Source: Nostoc sp. S13 (GTDB taxonomy: Bacteria; Cyanobacteriota; Cyanobacteriia; Cyanobacteriales; Nostocaceae). From it: DNA of 64,000 nucleotides. Below the pieces are notes generated by a model, which worked only from the letters and a program-made list of their open reading frames with translations, was not told where the DNA came from and did not search any database. Shown one piece after another: positions 1-8,806 of the stretch (positions within the stretch are counted from its first letter, which is position 1; every line of letters starts with the position of its first letter). The position numbers and the translations under genes were made by a program. The stretch is from assembly GCF_029379315.1 (NCBI RefSeq), contig NZ_JAQYWQ010000017.1, positions 1 through 64,000 of the forward strand, written 5' to 3'.

Positions 1-78
1 TTCGCGTCTCTACAAGGGTTCTAGATAACGCATATTTAATTTCACCAGATGTCTATTTATTTCTCAAGGAGACGAAGC

Positions 79-2196
79 TCAGAATATTTTACGTTCTTCT
101 AGATGGGCAAGAATATCTGAGCGATCGCGCCACACAGGACGCAATTTTTTGTTAGCGAACATCTGTAACTGGTCGCTAATGTGAGGCGATCCGGGTTGAG
201 TTGCATTACCGTAGCTAGTTATTGCCATTGCCCGTACTGGGTTAGAAAATTCAATCGCTGCAACATAGGAATCACCTGCAACGGCTTTGAACTGATCTTT
301 TTGTGCAGGCGCAAAATAGAGTACACGAAAAATTCCCAGATCACCATCCGCACCATTACCAGGCAAATCCAGATTACCCAACCGTAGCCGAAAAACCTTG
401 CCCCAAGGTACATCAATCTCCCCATAAGTTATTTCTATCTGTGCTGCTACTGCTTGCAGAGTTGCAACTGCACTTTCAGGATTAGCTAAGCCATCGGGTG
501 TGGTGCGTGGAGAATTTTCATTCCAGGGTTTACTAAACATCTTATCTAAGTCCATCTGTTGTGCCCAAAAGGCAAATAATACCGCCCCGCGACTATCTGC
601 ATTGGCTTGCCGATCCCAGGTTTCTAAGACATTAGCTGCTTGCTGCCCTAAGTCCTGACCGTACTTGCGTGCAGCCGGAATTAAATCATCCAAAATCCGA
701 TCAGCCAGTTCCATGCGGGTAGAGTACTTGTCTGCAACCATTTTATCGAAAGAGATTTTTTTCTCTTCAGCCAACATCCTTACAGAACGTTGGGAGCGGA
801 AACTCATGAAATGAGGTGCCATGTAAGGCGGGTAATTATCTGCTTTAATGGCGGCTGGAAATGTAGTTGTCCAAGGTGGGTCATTTGTATTTTGCAACCA
901 GCCACTCTTCGGGTCAACTATACGCGGTAAATCTTGGTAAGGATGAATTTTTGTCCACAAGGTTTTAGATGTATTTCCTGGGATTATGCCTTGCCAATAT
1001 TTAAAATCACCAAAAGAGCGCACTGGAACTTGACCATTGAATAGGTGCATAATATGCCCTTCTCTATCTGCATACATCACCGTAAACATCGGCAGTTGCA
1101 AGCGCTTGAGTACTGTTTGAAACTGGGTAAGGTTTTTTGCTCGTGCCATATCCCACCACTGCTGGAGTACACCTGGTCGGTCAAGACCTGCAACTCTCAG
1201 CGCCACAACTTTACCATTTTTCTCGACGAGCACAGGCCCGTGGACAGAACTTTTCACTACTAATGGTTGCTCTTGCAAGGAGCCATCTTTCTGCTTCACT
1301 CTTAAGGAAAGAGTTTTTGTCTCGAAATTACGAACTTTGTCATCAAAGCGGTATCCATTACCTACCAGTGTGAGTTCATAAATATCCCAACCATCATAGG
1401 TATCAACGGTGTGAGTCCAACCTAAGTTGTTGTTAAATGCGATCGCTAATACGGGAATACCAACAAGTGTTGCCCCATAAGCATCAATTCCTGGTGCGGT
1501 GATTTGGGCTTCATACCACAAAAATAAATCTGACCAAGGTAGGTGTGGGTTGGCTAGCAACATGGCGTTCCCATTGGCAGAATGAGTTGGTGCGATCGCC
1601 CAACCATTAGATCCTGCTTGCAACTTTTCTTTGCTCAGGTCTAATGCTTCCTCTGGATTGACTACAAAGGTGAAATTGAGTACCCGATGTAAGTGAGCCA
1701 TGACATCTTCTGCCTTGACTGGTAGCACCACCTCAACTTCATCATCAATCAAGTTAGGATTTTGGGAAGCATAAGCATTAATCCCAGTAGCAAAAGCATC
1801 AAGATAACTGCGAAAAGTTGAACTCTGTGCTTTGTACCAAGAACGAGCGCGTTCTGGTACTCCCGCAGTCTGTACCCAACGATCTGAATCTAGGTATTTC
1901 TCTCCCCAATATTCGGCCGCGCGTCCCCGTGCTTGACCATAGAGACGCAAAAGCAAATCTCCATGACTTTGCATTTGTGCCCAACCAAAGGCATAAAATG
2001 CACTCTGGTTATCTTTTCCGTAGATGTGTGGCACACCATAGGTATCCCATAATATCTCTGTGGATTTTGTTGGTACAGCTATAGTGCGGTTTCCTACAAA
2101 CAAAACCAGTATCAAACTGAGTATAAAGGGTAAAACGCGTTTTGATTTTCTTTTGTAAACCCTGAGTAAACTATCAATCCTCATTAATACCACCAT
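79..2196 (-). CDS. Exported penicillin-acylase-family (Ntn-hydrolase) acylase
   Basis: 705 aa. It begins with a basic stretch (residues 14-20) and a hydrophobic segment at about 21-36, followed by TIA-VP, so it looks like a secreted or periplasmic precursor. The hallmark is AGSNGWA at residues 194-200: family members cleave themselves before the Ser (here Ser196), which becomes the N-terminal nucleophile of the beta subunit. An NPHLPW motif follows shortly after. The family hydrolyses amide-linked acyl groups (penicillin acylase, AHL acylases, and PvdQ, which removes the fatty acid from the pyoverdine precursor). Standing at the end of an NRPS cluster, it could deacylate an acylated peptide precursor in the periplasm, but an AHL acylase unrelated to the cluster is an alternative. 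A 790-bp gap separates it from the MbtH gene, so it may have its own promoter. Met5 (2184) is an alternative start. Family confidence is high; substrate is unknown. Confidence 0.88.
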   Translation of the reverse strand: MVVLMRIDSLLRVYKRKSKRVLPFILSLILVLFVGNRTIAVPTKSTEILWDTYGVPHIYGKDNQSAFYAFGWAQMQSHGDLLLRLYGQARGRAAEYWGEKYLDSDRWVQTAGVPERARSWYKAQSSTFRSYLDAFATGINAYASQNPNLIDDEVEVVLPVKAEDVMAHLHRVLNFTFVVNPEEALDLSKEKLQAGSNGWAIAPTHSANGNAMLLANPHLPWSDLFLWYEAQITAPGIDAYGATLVGIPVLAIAFNNNLGWTHTVDTYDGWDIYELTLVGNGYRFDDKVRNFETKTLSLRVKQKDGSLQEQPLVVKSSVHGPVLVEKNGKVVALRVAGLDRPGVLQQWWDMARAKNLTQFQTVLKRLQLPMFTVMYADREGHIMHLFNGQVPVRSFGDFKYWQGIIPGNTSKTLWTKIHPYQDLPRIVDPKSGWLQNTNDPPWTTTFPAAIKADNYPPYMAPHFMSFRSQRSVRMLAEEKKISFDKMVADKYSTRMELADRILDDLIPAARKYGQDLGQQAANVLETWDRQANADSRGAVLFAFWAQQMDLDKMFSKPWNENSPRTTPDGLANPESAVATLQAVAAQIEITYGEIDVPWGKVFRLRLGNLDLPGNGADGDLGIFRVLYFAPAQKDQFKAVAGDSYVAAIEFSNPVRAMAITSYGNATQPGSPHISDQLQMFANKKLRPVWRDRSDILAHLEERKIF

Positions 2197-2539
2197 CTAC
2201 AGATGTAACGCCTGGTGACTGAAACTGCTATTGGGCATTGGCAAGAGATAAGGGAGTGATTTTTTAAATAATTTTCCTTTGTCCTGCTTGTCCCCCTAGC
2301 TTCCAATCCCTAGTCCCCACTCCCCTCTTCGGTAACAAGACAAAGCTGCACGCAAGTGACTTTGACAAACCAGATTTAAATTTATCTAACAATACCACTT
2401 TGTTGAGAAAATATATCAAAGTTGGAATGGTATCCATTATTCATTTTCAAAAATGGGGAAAAGGCTAGATAATCATCTAATTTATATATTTATCAAGAAA
2501 GATTATCAACTCTAATGATTAAAAAGCTGTTAAATATTG

Positions 2540-2634
2540 CAATACCTTTGCCAAAAAAGAGTGTGAAAAAATAGGGCTGATGTAGTAGAGTTATTGTCTC
2601 TCACAACGACAACTCAAAAACTACTCTTCAGCCC
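2540..2634. repeat. Repeat element copy 1 with terminal hairpin
   Basis: The sequence at 2540-2590 (CAATACC-TTGCCAAAAAA-GAGT-TGAA-GGGC-TGTAGTAGAG) recurs at 2830-2882 with scattered differences. In this copy GGGCTGA (2574-2580) pairs with TCAGCCC (2628-2634), with an inner AGTAG/CTACT pairing. Candidates are a small MITE, the ends of a decayed mobile element, or a structured RNA. Confidence 0.45.
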
Positions 2635-2829
2635 ATGCCACGATAAGGCTTACTACCGTGGTTTTCGATATGTTCGTGAAATGTTAAAAATGCTTCCCGA
2701 AATCCCTGAGCCTATTTTATTAACCGAGATTTTTGCCAAGCTTACTGCTAATGGTCGTATTCATCCTGTTTCTACAGGCGTTGAACCCTCGTAAATTGGC
2801 AGAGGTATTGATAAACAATAATGATATGA

Positions 2830-2934
2830 CAATACCGTTGCCAAAAAAAGAGTATGAAGAGAGAGGGCGCTCTGTAGTAGAGCAGAAGTTAAATGTTGGT
2901 GTAGTTTTCATGAGCAAAACAGTCCTACAGAGCG
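2830..2934. repeat. Repeat element copy 2 with terminal hairpin
   Basis: Second copy of the element at 2540-2634, in the same orientation and 290 bp away. The stem has a different sequence from copy 1 but the same placement: CGCTCTGTAG (2868-2877) pairs perfectly with CTACAGAGCG (2925-2934), with a 47-nt loop. Keeping a stem while its sequence changes suggests selection on pairing, though two copies are too few to prove it. Confidence 0.45.
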
Positions 2935-2986
2935 TCTTTGGTAGGCATTCTTCCTTATAGTTAAAACCTCTTACTAATCGGTAGTA

Positions 2987-3214
2987 TTATGTCTGATTAT
3001 GAGCTGCTTCTTCCATCTTCTTCCTTAAACTGAGTGGTCTCATATCCGTCCATACTTGCTTGATGTACTCAAGACATTCCGCCTTTAGACCACTATGACC
3101 TGCATCTCGCCAACCAAGAGGGTTTTCTCGCTCAATAGGCCAAATGGAATACTGCTCCTCATGATTGACTACCACTTTGTAAATCGTCGTGTCTTCTTTG
3201 TCGTCTTGATACAT
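2987..3214 (-). CDS. MbtH-like protein (NRPS adenylation-domain chaperone)
   Basis: 75 aa, the normal size for the family. The signature is present: [10 protein letters not shown] (residues 17-26), then NPLGWRDAG, then [18 protein letters not shown] with the conserved Trp residues and the WTDMRP block. MbtH proteins bind A domains one-to-one in the cytoplasm and are often needed for their solubility or activity, so this one probably serves the five A domains seen upstream. A good Shine-Dalgarno sequence (AGGAGA, 3221-3226) lies 6 nt before the ATG at 3214. It is separated by 213 bp from the small gene at 3428-3745 and could share its transcript. Identification is firm; which A domains depend on it cannot be read from sequence. 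Confidence 0.95.
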   Translation of the reverse strand: MYQDDKEDTTIYKVVVNHEEQYSIWPIERENPLGWRDAGHSGLKAECLEYIKQVWTDMRPLSLRKKMEEAAHNQT

Positions 3215-3427
3215 AATTTATCTCCTGCGATTTGTCTTGCGCGATGTAAAACTTAAGTAAGTAGGCGTAAATAAAGCTAACTAGTGAGGGTGGTCATTTG
3301 TCCTTTGTCAGGGTTCTTACTTTTAACTTTTGAATGAGTGACTTTTGACTTTCCCGAAGGGGCTACACTTGCCCCTGACTTGATTGCTCTTTTAAATCTA
3401 AAATCCTTGCATTGTGTGACCTTTTTC

Positions 3428-3745
3428 TTAACCTGCTGATACTTTAATTTGCACAGATTCGTAAACTGGAATATCGAATAAAAGTGTATTTTTACAGAAT
3501 TTTTGCCATTCCGGCGTTACATTGTCAAAAATGATATTTTCATCTTGAAAAATACCATCTGTGACTACATAGGTTTCTTGCAGATAAAGAAAGTCATCAC
3601 TAGTTAGCACTCTATTAACTTCGACTTCCTTACCCTCGACCTCTTTCTTTTCTTTTCTGGTATTTTCAGCACGCTCTGTCCACTGACTGAACTCACGTAA
3701 TTTTTTGAGAGAGTAAGCTTTGCAGTATTTTCCCATTGTTGCCAT
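3428..3745 (-). CDS. Small conserved-looking protein of unknown function beside MbtH gene
   Basis: 105 aa, soluble, no signal peptide or membrane segment. The N-terminus (GKYCKAY, then LREFSQW) is followed by a highly charged lysine/glutamate stretch (residues ~27-42). The C-terminal half is tidy: DDFLYLQETYVVTDGIF, then FDNVTPEWQKFC, then a beta-like tail. GGAAG (within 3752-3759) precedes the first ATG at 3745, which favours that start over the second Met at 3736. Sitting between the GNAT and MbtH genes in the same direction, it may be a cluster accessory protein. I do not recognise a family and assign no function. Confidence 0.75.
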   Translation of the reverse strand: MATMGKYCKAYSLKKLREFSQWTERAENTRKEKKEVEGKEVEVNRVLTSDDFLYLQETYVVTDGIFQDENIIFDNVTPEWQKFCKNTLLFDIPVYESVQIKVSAG

Positions 3746-3894
3746 AGTTTTACTTCCTTTATCTCGTTAATAAGCATTTTTAAGTGTTCATTCGGATATC
3801 AAGCTGTACCACAATGCAGCTTACTTAAGCCTGAAGACCCACATTCAGTAGGTTAATTTTCTCACATTTTGCACCTAAAAAACAAATGTTATTT

Positions 3895-3923
3895 AAGCAC
3901 TAAATATTAAGTGCAAAGTGCTT
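3895..3923 (-). terminator. Possible hairpin downstream of the GNAT gene
   Basis: AAGCACT (3895-3901) and AGTGCTT (3917-3923) form a perfect 7-bp stem; an alternative, GCACT/AGTGC, uses 3897-3901 and 3910-3914. Read on the minus strand it is followed within about 20 nt by a T-rich run (revcomp of 3876-3883). It lies about 115 bp past the GNAT stop codon. This could be a weak terminator or a palindromic operator in front of the 3428-3745/MbtH pair. Confidence 0.3.
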
Positions 3924-4037
3924 TATTTTCGATAAAAAGGCCATGATAAAATGTAATTTTATTTCGGCGTTTTTTACTTACTCGTAGTTTCTAGGGATAG
4001 GTGCAAGATATCAGCTTCTAACCAGCGCGGCGATTGG

Positions 4038-5000
4038 CTAAACATACTTGACGTAAGAAATCCAAGTATAGAGCTTATAAAAGCCAACGGATTCGTAAAG
4101 CTGCAAAGCACCATTCGGGTTATTAAAATAGACTGACAGCTTTGCCATATCCGCACCAGCAGCTTGTAACTGACGCATTCCCGAAAGCAACATTGCACGT
4201 CCCAGCCCTATCCGGCGAAAACCACGTCTTGTACCTAGTTGGCTGACCCAGCCTTCGTTGTGTCCGGTGCGGGTATTACTGTCTGGGTTAATTGCACACT
4301 CGCAGCAGCCCGCAAAAGTGCCATCAGGAGCGATCGCCACCAAGTCCAAATCGGGTCTGTATGTGGGGTGACTCCGCAAGTATTTGTAATGTTCTACCGT
4401 TAAGGGATGGTGATTACAGTCGTCGATCAACGACTGGTTGTACATCTCTACCCATGCTTCAGCATCCTGTTGATCTCTAACTTGGCGGAGGGTGAAATTT
4501 GCTGGTAACTGTGGTTCTGTAATGGGTTCTTTAAGCGATCGCGTCATTGTCAACAAGCAACGCTCAGACTTGAAACCACTGCTTTCCAATAGAGCAATAA
4601 AACCTGCTTTGTCATCACGAGCGGATGCACGCAGTTTAACATGCACACCCTGGTCTTGCTGAACCTCGCGCATCCGCTCTTCACCCCAGGTGATAATCTG
4701 CCTTTCCAAATTACCACTACGGGCGCTAGGGTGGACGCGGCACGAGAGGGAGCCATCAATGGCCTCATCTGATCTGGAAATTCCTAAATGACCAATGCCA
4801 ATTAGCTTCCCGTCAGGATCTTCCCACAGACGGATATCACGCACTTTGTCCAGGGATGGGTCATCAGATGCCTGCCGCAGTTCGGAGACGGATGGCTCTT
4901 GGTTCAGTTTATCAACTGCTTCACAAGCCTTTAGTAGGTCAGAAATCGACTGTAAATCAGTTTCGCCTTCATAAGAGCGGATTGTTAGACTAATCATCAA
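4038..5000 (-). CDS. Two-domain GNAT-family N-acetyltransferase
   Basis: 320 aa. Length and layout suggest two tandem GNAT folds, as in MshD-like enzymes. The C-terminal half carries a clear acetyl-CoA binding motif (RRIGLGRAML, near residue 268) and the typical ending NPNGALQLYESVGFYKL. The N-terminal half (about 5-155) looks like a degenerate copy ending in LLESSGFKSE. The gene starts 16 bp after the stop of the free aminotransferase gene and is surely cotranscribed with it. A simple hypothesis is that it acetylates an amine on the product or a precursor, possibly one installed by the neighbouring aminotransferase, or confers self-protection. The start could be either of two adjacent ATGs (5000 or 4997). 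Family assignment is solid; substrate is unknown. Confidence 0.88.
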   Translation of the reverse strand: MMISLTIRSYEGETDLQSISDLLKACEAVDKLNQEPSVSELRQASDDPSLDKVRDIRLWEDPDGKLIGIGHLGISRSDEAIDGSLSCRVHPSARSGNLERQIITWGEERMREVQQDQGVHVKLRASARDDKAGFIALLESSGFKSERCLLTMTRSLKEPITEPQLPANFTLRQVRDQQDAEAWVEMYNQSLIDDCNHHPLTVEHYKYLRSHPTYRPDLDLVAIAPDGTFAGCCECAINPDSNTRTGHNEGWVSQLGTRRGFRRIGLGRAMLLSGMRQLQAAGADMAKLSVYFNNPNGALQLYESVGFYKLYTWISYVKYV

Positions 5001-5016
5001 TTGCTCCCAACAGCTT

Positions 5017-6519
5017 TTATGTTTTAGCCAATTTGTCAGAGTTACTAGGCAAGAAACCTCCGTCTTGCAGTTCCCTTACACTATCCTTAATAGCCTGAAT
5101 AATGAAATCAAGGTCTTCATCTGTATGGGCTGTGGATAGTGCGTGTAATGACGATCGCAGGTAAACTCCTTTATCGAGAAGGTGATGATATAGTAATAGA
5201 TTTATTAGCTGCCTCTTCTCTAAAGCATCCGAACTAACCGATGAGGCTGAATTTTTAAAACGAACAGAGTTAAATATTGAACCAAAATTCGCAAGTCTCA
5301 TGGGTATTTCATCAGCTTCAAAATAAGTATTCAGCGTTTTCACGAACTGCGATGTGCGTTGATTTAACTGTTGCTGAAGGGTAGGTCCTTCACTCTTAAG
5401 ACGCTTTAGTACAGCTCGTGCAGCAGCCATAGCTAACGGATGCTTACAGAAAGTGCCAGAAAAAAATGTCATTTCTGCCTCTGGCTGAGGATAAGATAAA
5501 TCCCCATAGTTCCACATTCCACCATCGATTTTATCCATGTAAGTAGCCGATCCGGCGATGATACCAATTGGCATACCACCACCGACAATCTTTCCGTAAG
5601 TAGCTATATCGGCTTTAATACCAAACCAAGCCTGGGCACCACCTAGATGAACCCGAAAGCCAGTAATTATTTCATCAAATATTAAAACTATTCCTGATTT
5701 TTTTGTCAATTCCCTCAGTTGCTGGAGAAACTCTTGAGGTTGTAAGTCTGGTCGGCTACTCTGTACTGGTTCAACGATAACAGCTGCTAATTCATGCTCA
5801 TGCGCTTTTATGATTTCAAGCGACTGAGGATTCACATAGTCCAGAACTAAAACATCAAGAGCAACATTTGGCGGTACTCCTGGATAACCTGGTACTGAAC
5901 CTGAGCCGTCTGCTTTCTCTGCTTTAATTAAAGTGCCATCAGAATGCCCATGATAAGAGTCTGAAAACCGAACAATCTTATAGCGACCTGTTGCGGCTCG
6001 TGCCAAGCGTATTGCTGTCATTACAGCTTCTGTGCCTGTATTACTAAAGGTCACTCGCTCCATCCCCGTTAGTTCACTGACTAACTCAGCAACCTCACCA
6101 GCAAGATCTGATTGTGGTCCGAAGTGTATACCTTGTTCAAGTCGCTGTTCCAGAGCTTCCTTAATAAAGGGGGGGTTGTGACCAAAGAGATTCACCCCAA
6201 ACCCCATTACTATATCTATATATTCATTGCCATCGATATCCCAAACTCTAGATCCCGAAGCGTGCTTACCAATAACGGGATAAACCATCTCTTTCACGAG
6301 AGGGTAAAATCCTTCTAAACCTCTTGGATCAGCCAAAACCGAACGATAGGCTTGCATCTGTTGTTTTGATGTTTTTGTACGCTCGGTGTAGCGTGTAATT
6401 AAAGTTTCTAAATGTTTTTTTTGACAGTAATTCAGACCTTTTTTTGATATCTTGTTGGAAGATTGTATCGAATTAATTTGCGGTTTAATCTCTTGTAATT
6501 CAGATTGTTTTGTTTTCAT
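5017..6519 (-). CDS. Free-standing PKS-type class III aminotransferase
   Basis: PLP-dependent aminotransferase of the glutamate-1-semialdehyde-aminomutase-like type used inside PKS/NRPS megasynthases (as in McyE). Visible features: the fold-type I core, SYHGHSDG, IIVEPVQ-like and FDEIITGFR motifs, and TYGKIVGGG with the Schiff-base Lys at residue 310 counted from the ATG at 6519. It is a close relative of the AMT domain embedded in the synthase at 16399-21330, sharing the preceding AYRS...FYPL/FFPF linker, MWNYGD-SYPQ, GTF-KHPL and the GGF-PS end. It therefore looks like a detached AMT domain acting in trans on an ACP-bound beta-keto intermediate. The frame is open to a TTG at 6588, but those extra 23 codons are hydrophobic and atypical, so ATG 6519 is preferred. 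The GNAT gene follows after 16 bp. Confidence 0.88.
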   Translation of the reverse strand: MKTKQSELQEIKPQINSIQSSNKISKKGLNYCQKKHLETLITRYTERTKTSKQQMQAYRSVLADPRGLEGFYPLVKEMVYPVIGKHASGSRVWDIDGNEYIDIVMGFGVNLFGHNPPFIKEALEQRLEQGIHFGPQSDLAGEVAELVSELTGMERVTFSNTGTEAVMTAIRLARAATGRYKIVRFSDSYHGHSDGTLIKAEKADGSGSVPGYPGVPPNVALDVLVLDYVNPQSLEIIKAHEHELAAVIVEPVQSSRPDLQPQEFLQQLRELTKKSGIVLIFDEIITGFRVHLGGAQAWFGIKADIATYGKIVGGGMPIGIIAGSATYMDKIDGGMWNYGDLSYPQPEAEMTFFSGTFCKHPLAMAAARAVLKRLKSEGPTLQQQLNQRTSQFVKTLNTYFEADEIPMRLANFGSIFNSVRFKNSASSVSSDALEKRQLINLLLYHHLLDKGVYLRSSLHALSTAHTDEDLDFIIQAIKDSVRELQDGGFLPSNSDKLAKT

Positions 6520-6635
6520 ATTTCTATTGATTGACCTGCATGGAAAGAATAGATTTACCAAAATTAAGCATATTACTATCTCTGTCAAAATAGATAGTAA
6601 TTATTCATGAATTCAGTTAATTTTATGCTGAATAT

Positions 6636-7400
6636 TTAACTTGGCTTCCGACAAACAAAGCAGACCATATCAGCCTCTGTAATTAATCCTAAATCAAGTT
6701 TTAGATCATAGATAATAATTTCTGTAAAGCCGACATTTTCTAGAGATGACTGAACTTCATCTTTGGAATAACTCATCAGTGAAAAACTAGTGTCTAGGCG
6801 TTTCCAGCAATCTATGTCTCTTAATTGAAATGTCGTTACAAAAACTCGACATTCTTTGCTTTCTGGATGATAAATGTTTTTCATAGCCCAAGCATAGTCA
6901 TCCTTAACATCGCCCAATACACGATTGTTCAAAGTGGAACTATATACATCTTCTAGACGTAAGTCGAATACAAATATACCGTTGCTATCAAGTGCGTTGT
7001 ATACATTGTGGAAAGTAGCTGTTAACTCTGACAAACTCAGAATGTGATTGAAACCCAAACCCATTGAAGATACTGCATGGAAAGTAGGCAGTAATTCAAA
7101 AAAGCGCACATCGCTAAGAATCAATTTACAATTAGGTGCATTATGACGAGCATATTCCAACATTCTCTGAGAGCGATCAATTCCAGTCACCTGATAACCT
7201 TTATTTAGCAGCCATTGTGACAGTTCCCCTGTACCACAACAGAGGTCAAGGATATTCGCTTTCTCAGGAATGTAAGGTAATAGTAATTTTTCTAAGGTTG
7301 GCAAAGCTATTTTGTTGTAACTTGGCCCCAAAGTCTCGTTATATATTCGGGCAAATGGTTCATCAAATTTGTTATAGTTAGTTGCTGAAGACGAAGACAT
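6636..7400 (-). CDS. Class I SAM-dependent methyltransferase
   Basis: 254 aa. Motif I is clear: ANILDLCCGTGELSQWLL (residues ~48-65), followed by VTGIDRSQRML (motif II region), the post-I SDVR and a LDSNGIFVFDL block. This is the UbiE/MenG-like Rossmann type acting on small molecules. The N-terminus (MSSSSAT-Y) and its 5' leader are shared at DNA level with the JmjC gene at 8807-9736. The gene stands between the aminotransferase (116-bp gap) and a JmjC oxygenase and is likely a late O- or N-methyltransferase for the cluster product. Donor is certain from the motif; acceptor is unknown. Confidence 0.85.
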   Translation of the reverse strand: MSSSSATNYNKFDEPFARIYNETLGPSYNKIALPTLEKLLLPYIPEKANILDLCCGTGELSQWLLNKGYQVTGIDRSQRMLEYARHNAPNCKLILSDVRFFELLPTFHAVSSMGLGFNHILSLSELTATFHNVYNALDSNGIFVFDLRLEDVYSSTLNNRVLGDVKDDYAWAMKNIYHPESKECRVFVTTFQLRDIDCWKRLDTSFSLMSYSKDEVQSSLENVGFTEIIIYDLKLDLGLITEADMVCFVCRKPS

Positions 7401-7423
7401 AAAAAATTTATCCTTGCTTTACG
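7374..7423 (-). repeat. Duplicated 5' leader and first codons, copy A (methyltransferase gene)
   Basis: This stretch (TAGT-AGTTGCTGAAGACGAAGACATAAAA...CCTTGCTT) is nearly identical to 9711-9757 and spans the start codon, the leader and the first seven codons of the methyltransferase. A weaker match continues upstream (7550-7606 versus 9767-9820). Confidence 0.75.
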
Positions 7424-7727
7424 TATTGCTTTCCAACCCTATGATTACCAAAGCAATGAAAAATGATTTTTTTATCAACTTTTCCAGATATGTCATCTAC
7501 TTGCGTCCATTGCCCTTTGGAGTAACACTTTAGTCATACAAATGAAAAATGATAAATGACGGTATACTCATGGCATGTGCAAGTTAAATTACAAAACAGC
7601 TTCAGCATTCAGAATGATCATAAAAACCCTGGTTTTGTTGGGTCGCAACAAGTAAATTCTGGTTTATAAAGATGTCAAAACCGGGTTTATCAATCTCGCA
7701 TTTTATTACTGAATCGGTGTTTTAGTC
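7401..7727 (-). other. 327-bp leader region of the methyltransferase gene
   Basis: Gene-free stretch before the methyltransferase. The proximal ~25 bp and a distal block (7550-7606) match the leader of the JmjC gene at 8807-9736; about 125 bp between them (7424-7549) is absent from that leader. The extra segment is bracketed by AATGAAAAATGAT (about 7453 and 7540), which could mark an insertion or slippage. No convincing promoter or terminator was identified. Confidence 0.45.
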
Positions 7728-8708
7728 TTAGACCAAACCAACAGCCAATAAAGCTTTGCCTAGAAACGGAAATTTCACAATTAGCGGAAAAAGATGACCT
7801 TTTATTGGAGCCCTCTGTAAAATTTTTTGGCAAACTACTTCATAGTCCCATTCATTTAGTGTGTTGATAGCCAAGCTAATTGTGTTTTCGAGGTTTATTA
7901 CATGATGCCACCAATCCGATGGTATGTAGAGCATTTCTCCGTGGTTTAGTAGGCATTCCACTGGTTTAGCATTTGCGTAGAGTGGAAACTTTTGTAAGTC
8001 TGGGCTAAAGCAGTCAACTTGACCATTGTATAAATATTTTTCTTGGTCTGGTGACAACAATACCACTTGCTTCCGCCCGGAAATCACTGCAACCCAAGCA
8101 GTATCACGACGGTGATCGTTGTGAAGACCTATTGTTGAATCTTTCCGACCTATAAGGACGTTACAGATATTGCCTAAATATTTATTCAATAGTTCAACTG
8201 GTATTTTTTTATACCAGTTATTAAAGTATATTGGATCTTCGTAGTCTTCCAAAAGCTTGGGATAATTCCAAATATTGAAGTCCGATAGGTAGAGCAATTT
8301 GTCACCAGCATCACTAGTTATATCATCTATGTAATCAGCAATACTCATTGTCAGTTCAGTTTGATTCCATGTGTTATTTTCAGACTTGTAATCCATCATC
8401 AGGTCTTTGACTGACCCGTACTCTGACTTGAAAAAATCGATAGTCCACTTTGTAGAGGCTTTCCAATTTTTCATTGCATCAGTGATGATGACAGGCTTTC
8501 CAACAGATGCATACTCCCTGACAAACTCCTCATAGGAAAGGTTACTGCGACGCTCAACAAAATCAATTGGCGTCCATACCAACTTACATTTGTTGTACTG
8601 CATTCTCTGAATAAAATAGATAACTAAGAGGATGAGAAAAATGAATGTAATTGTCAAAAAACTCAACTCAATAATGTTGGAGAAAAAAAGGGGTGATTGT
8701 ATAGTCAT
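7728..8708 (-). CDS. Membrane-anchored JmjC/cupin-8 Fe(II)/2OG oxygenase, paralogue 1
   Basis: 326 aa. An N-terminal transmembrane segment (residues ~13-33) is followed by a cytoplasmic cupin-8/JmjC-like domain of the FIH/Tyw5 type. Iron ligands visible are His196 and Asp198 (GLHND) and the distal His268 or 269 in WWHHV. Other family features: SVGKPVIITDAMKNWKA near the start of the domain, a GEMLYIPSDWWHH block and a conserved C-terminal KGHLFPLIVKFPFLGKALLAVGL tail (split here for brevity). Such enzymes hydroxylate protein side chains or small peptides. The body is highly similar, also at DNA level, to the gene at 8807-9736, and less so to 27280-28242. It may hydroxylate the peptide at the membrane; the substrate cannot be read. 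Confidence 0.85.
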   Translation of the reverse strand: MTIQSPLFFSNIIELSFLTITFIFLILLVIYFIQRMQYNKCKLVWTPIDFVERRSNLSYEEFVREYASVGKPVIITDAMKNWKASTKWTIDFFKSEYGSVKDLMMDYKSENNTWNQTELTMSIADYIDDITSDAGDKLLYLSDFNIWNYPKLLEDYEDPIYFNNWYKKIPVELLNKYLGNICNVLIGRKDSTIGLHNDHRRDTAWVAVISGRKQVVLLSPDQEKYLYNGQVDCFSPDLQKFPLYANAKPVECLLNHGEMLYIPSDWWHHVINLENTISLAINTLNEWDYEVVCQKILQRAPIKGHLFPLIVKFPFLGKALLAVGLV

Positions 8709-8806
8709 ATCAACTTTGATTGCTTTGATATTGATTGTTCATTTCTATTTTGAGCTTACTTTCAAGATAAATGGCCCAGTGGGTGTAAGAAGTTAAGCCC
8801 TTAGTG

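Larger units (their letters stand above)
2197..2986. other. 790-bp intergenic region with repeated hairpin elements
   Basis: This is the longest gene-free stretch. The part next to the acylase holds a C-rich run of short imperfect repeats (2280-2330, CCCCTAG/CCCTAGTCCCC type). The middle is A+T-rich. The part from 2540 to 2934 carries two related repeat elements, annotated separately. A 66-codon plus-strand frame at 2594-2794 lies between and partly over them; I do not recognise it. The acylase promoter should lie near 2200-2500, but no clear -10/-35 pair stands out. Confidence 0.6.

Noticed and set aside
2594-2794. 66-codon plus-strand frame in the intergenic repeat region
   Set aside because: It overlaps the hairpin of repeat copy 1, shows no family resemblance and has no clear RBS; treated as chance or as a decayed mobile-element fragment.
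5017-6588. Longer aminotransferase starting at TTG 6588
   Set aside because: The extra 23 residues are hydrophobic and have no counterpart in the family; the ATG at 6519 gives a normal N-terminus.
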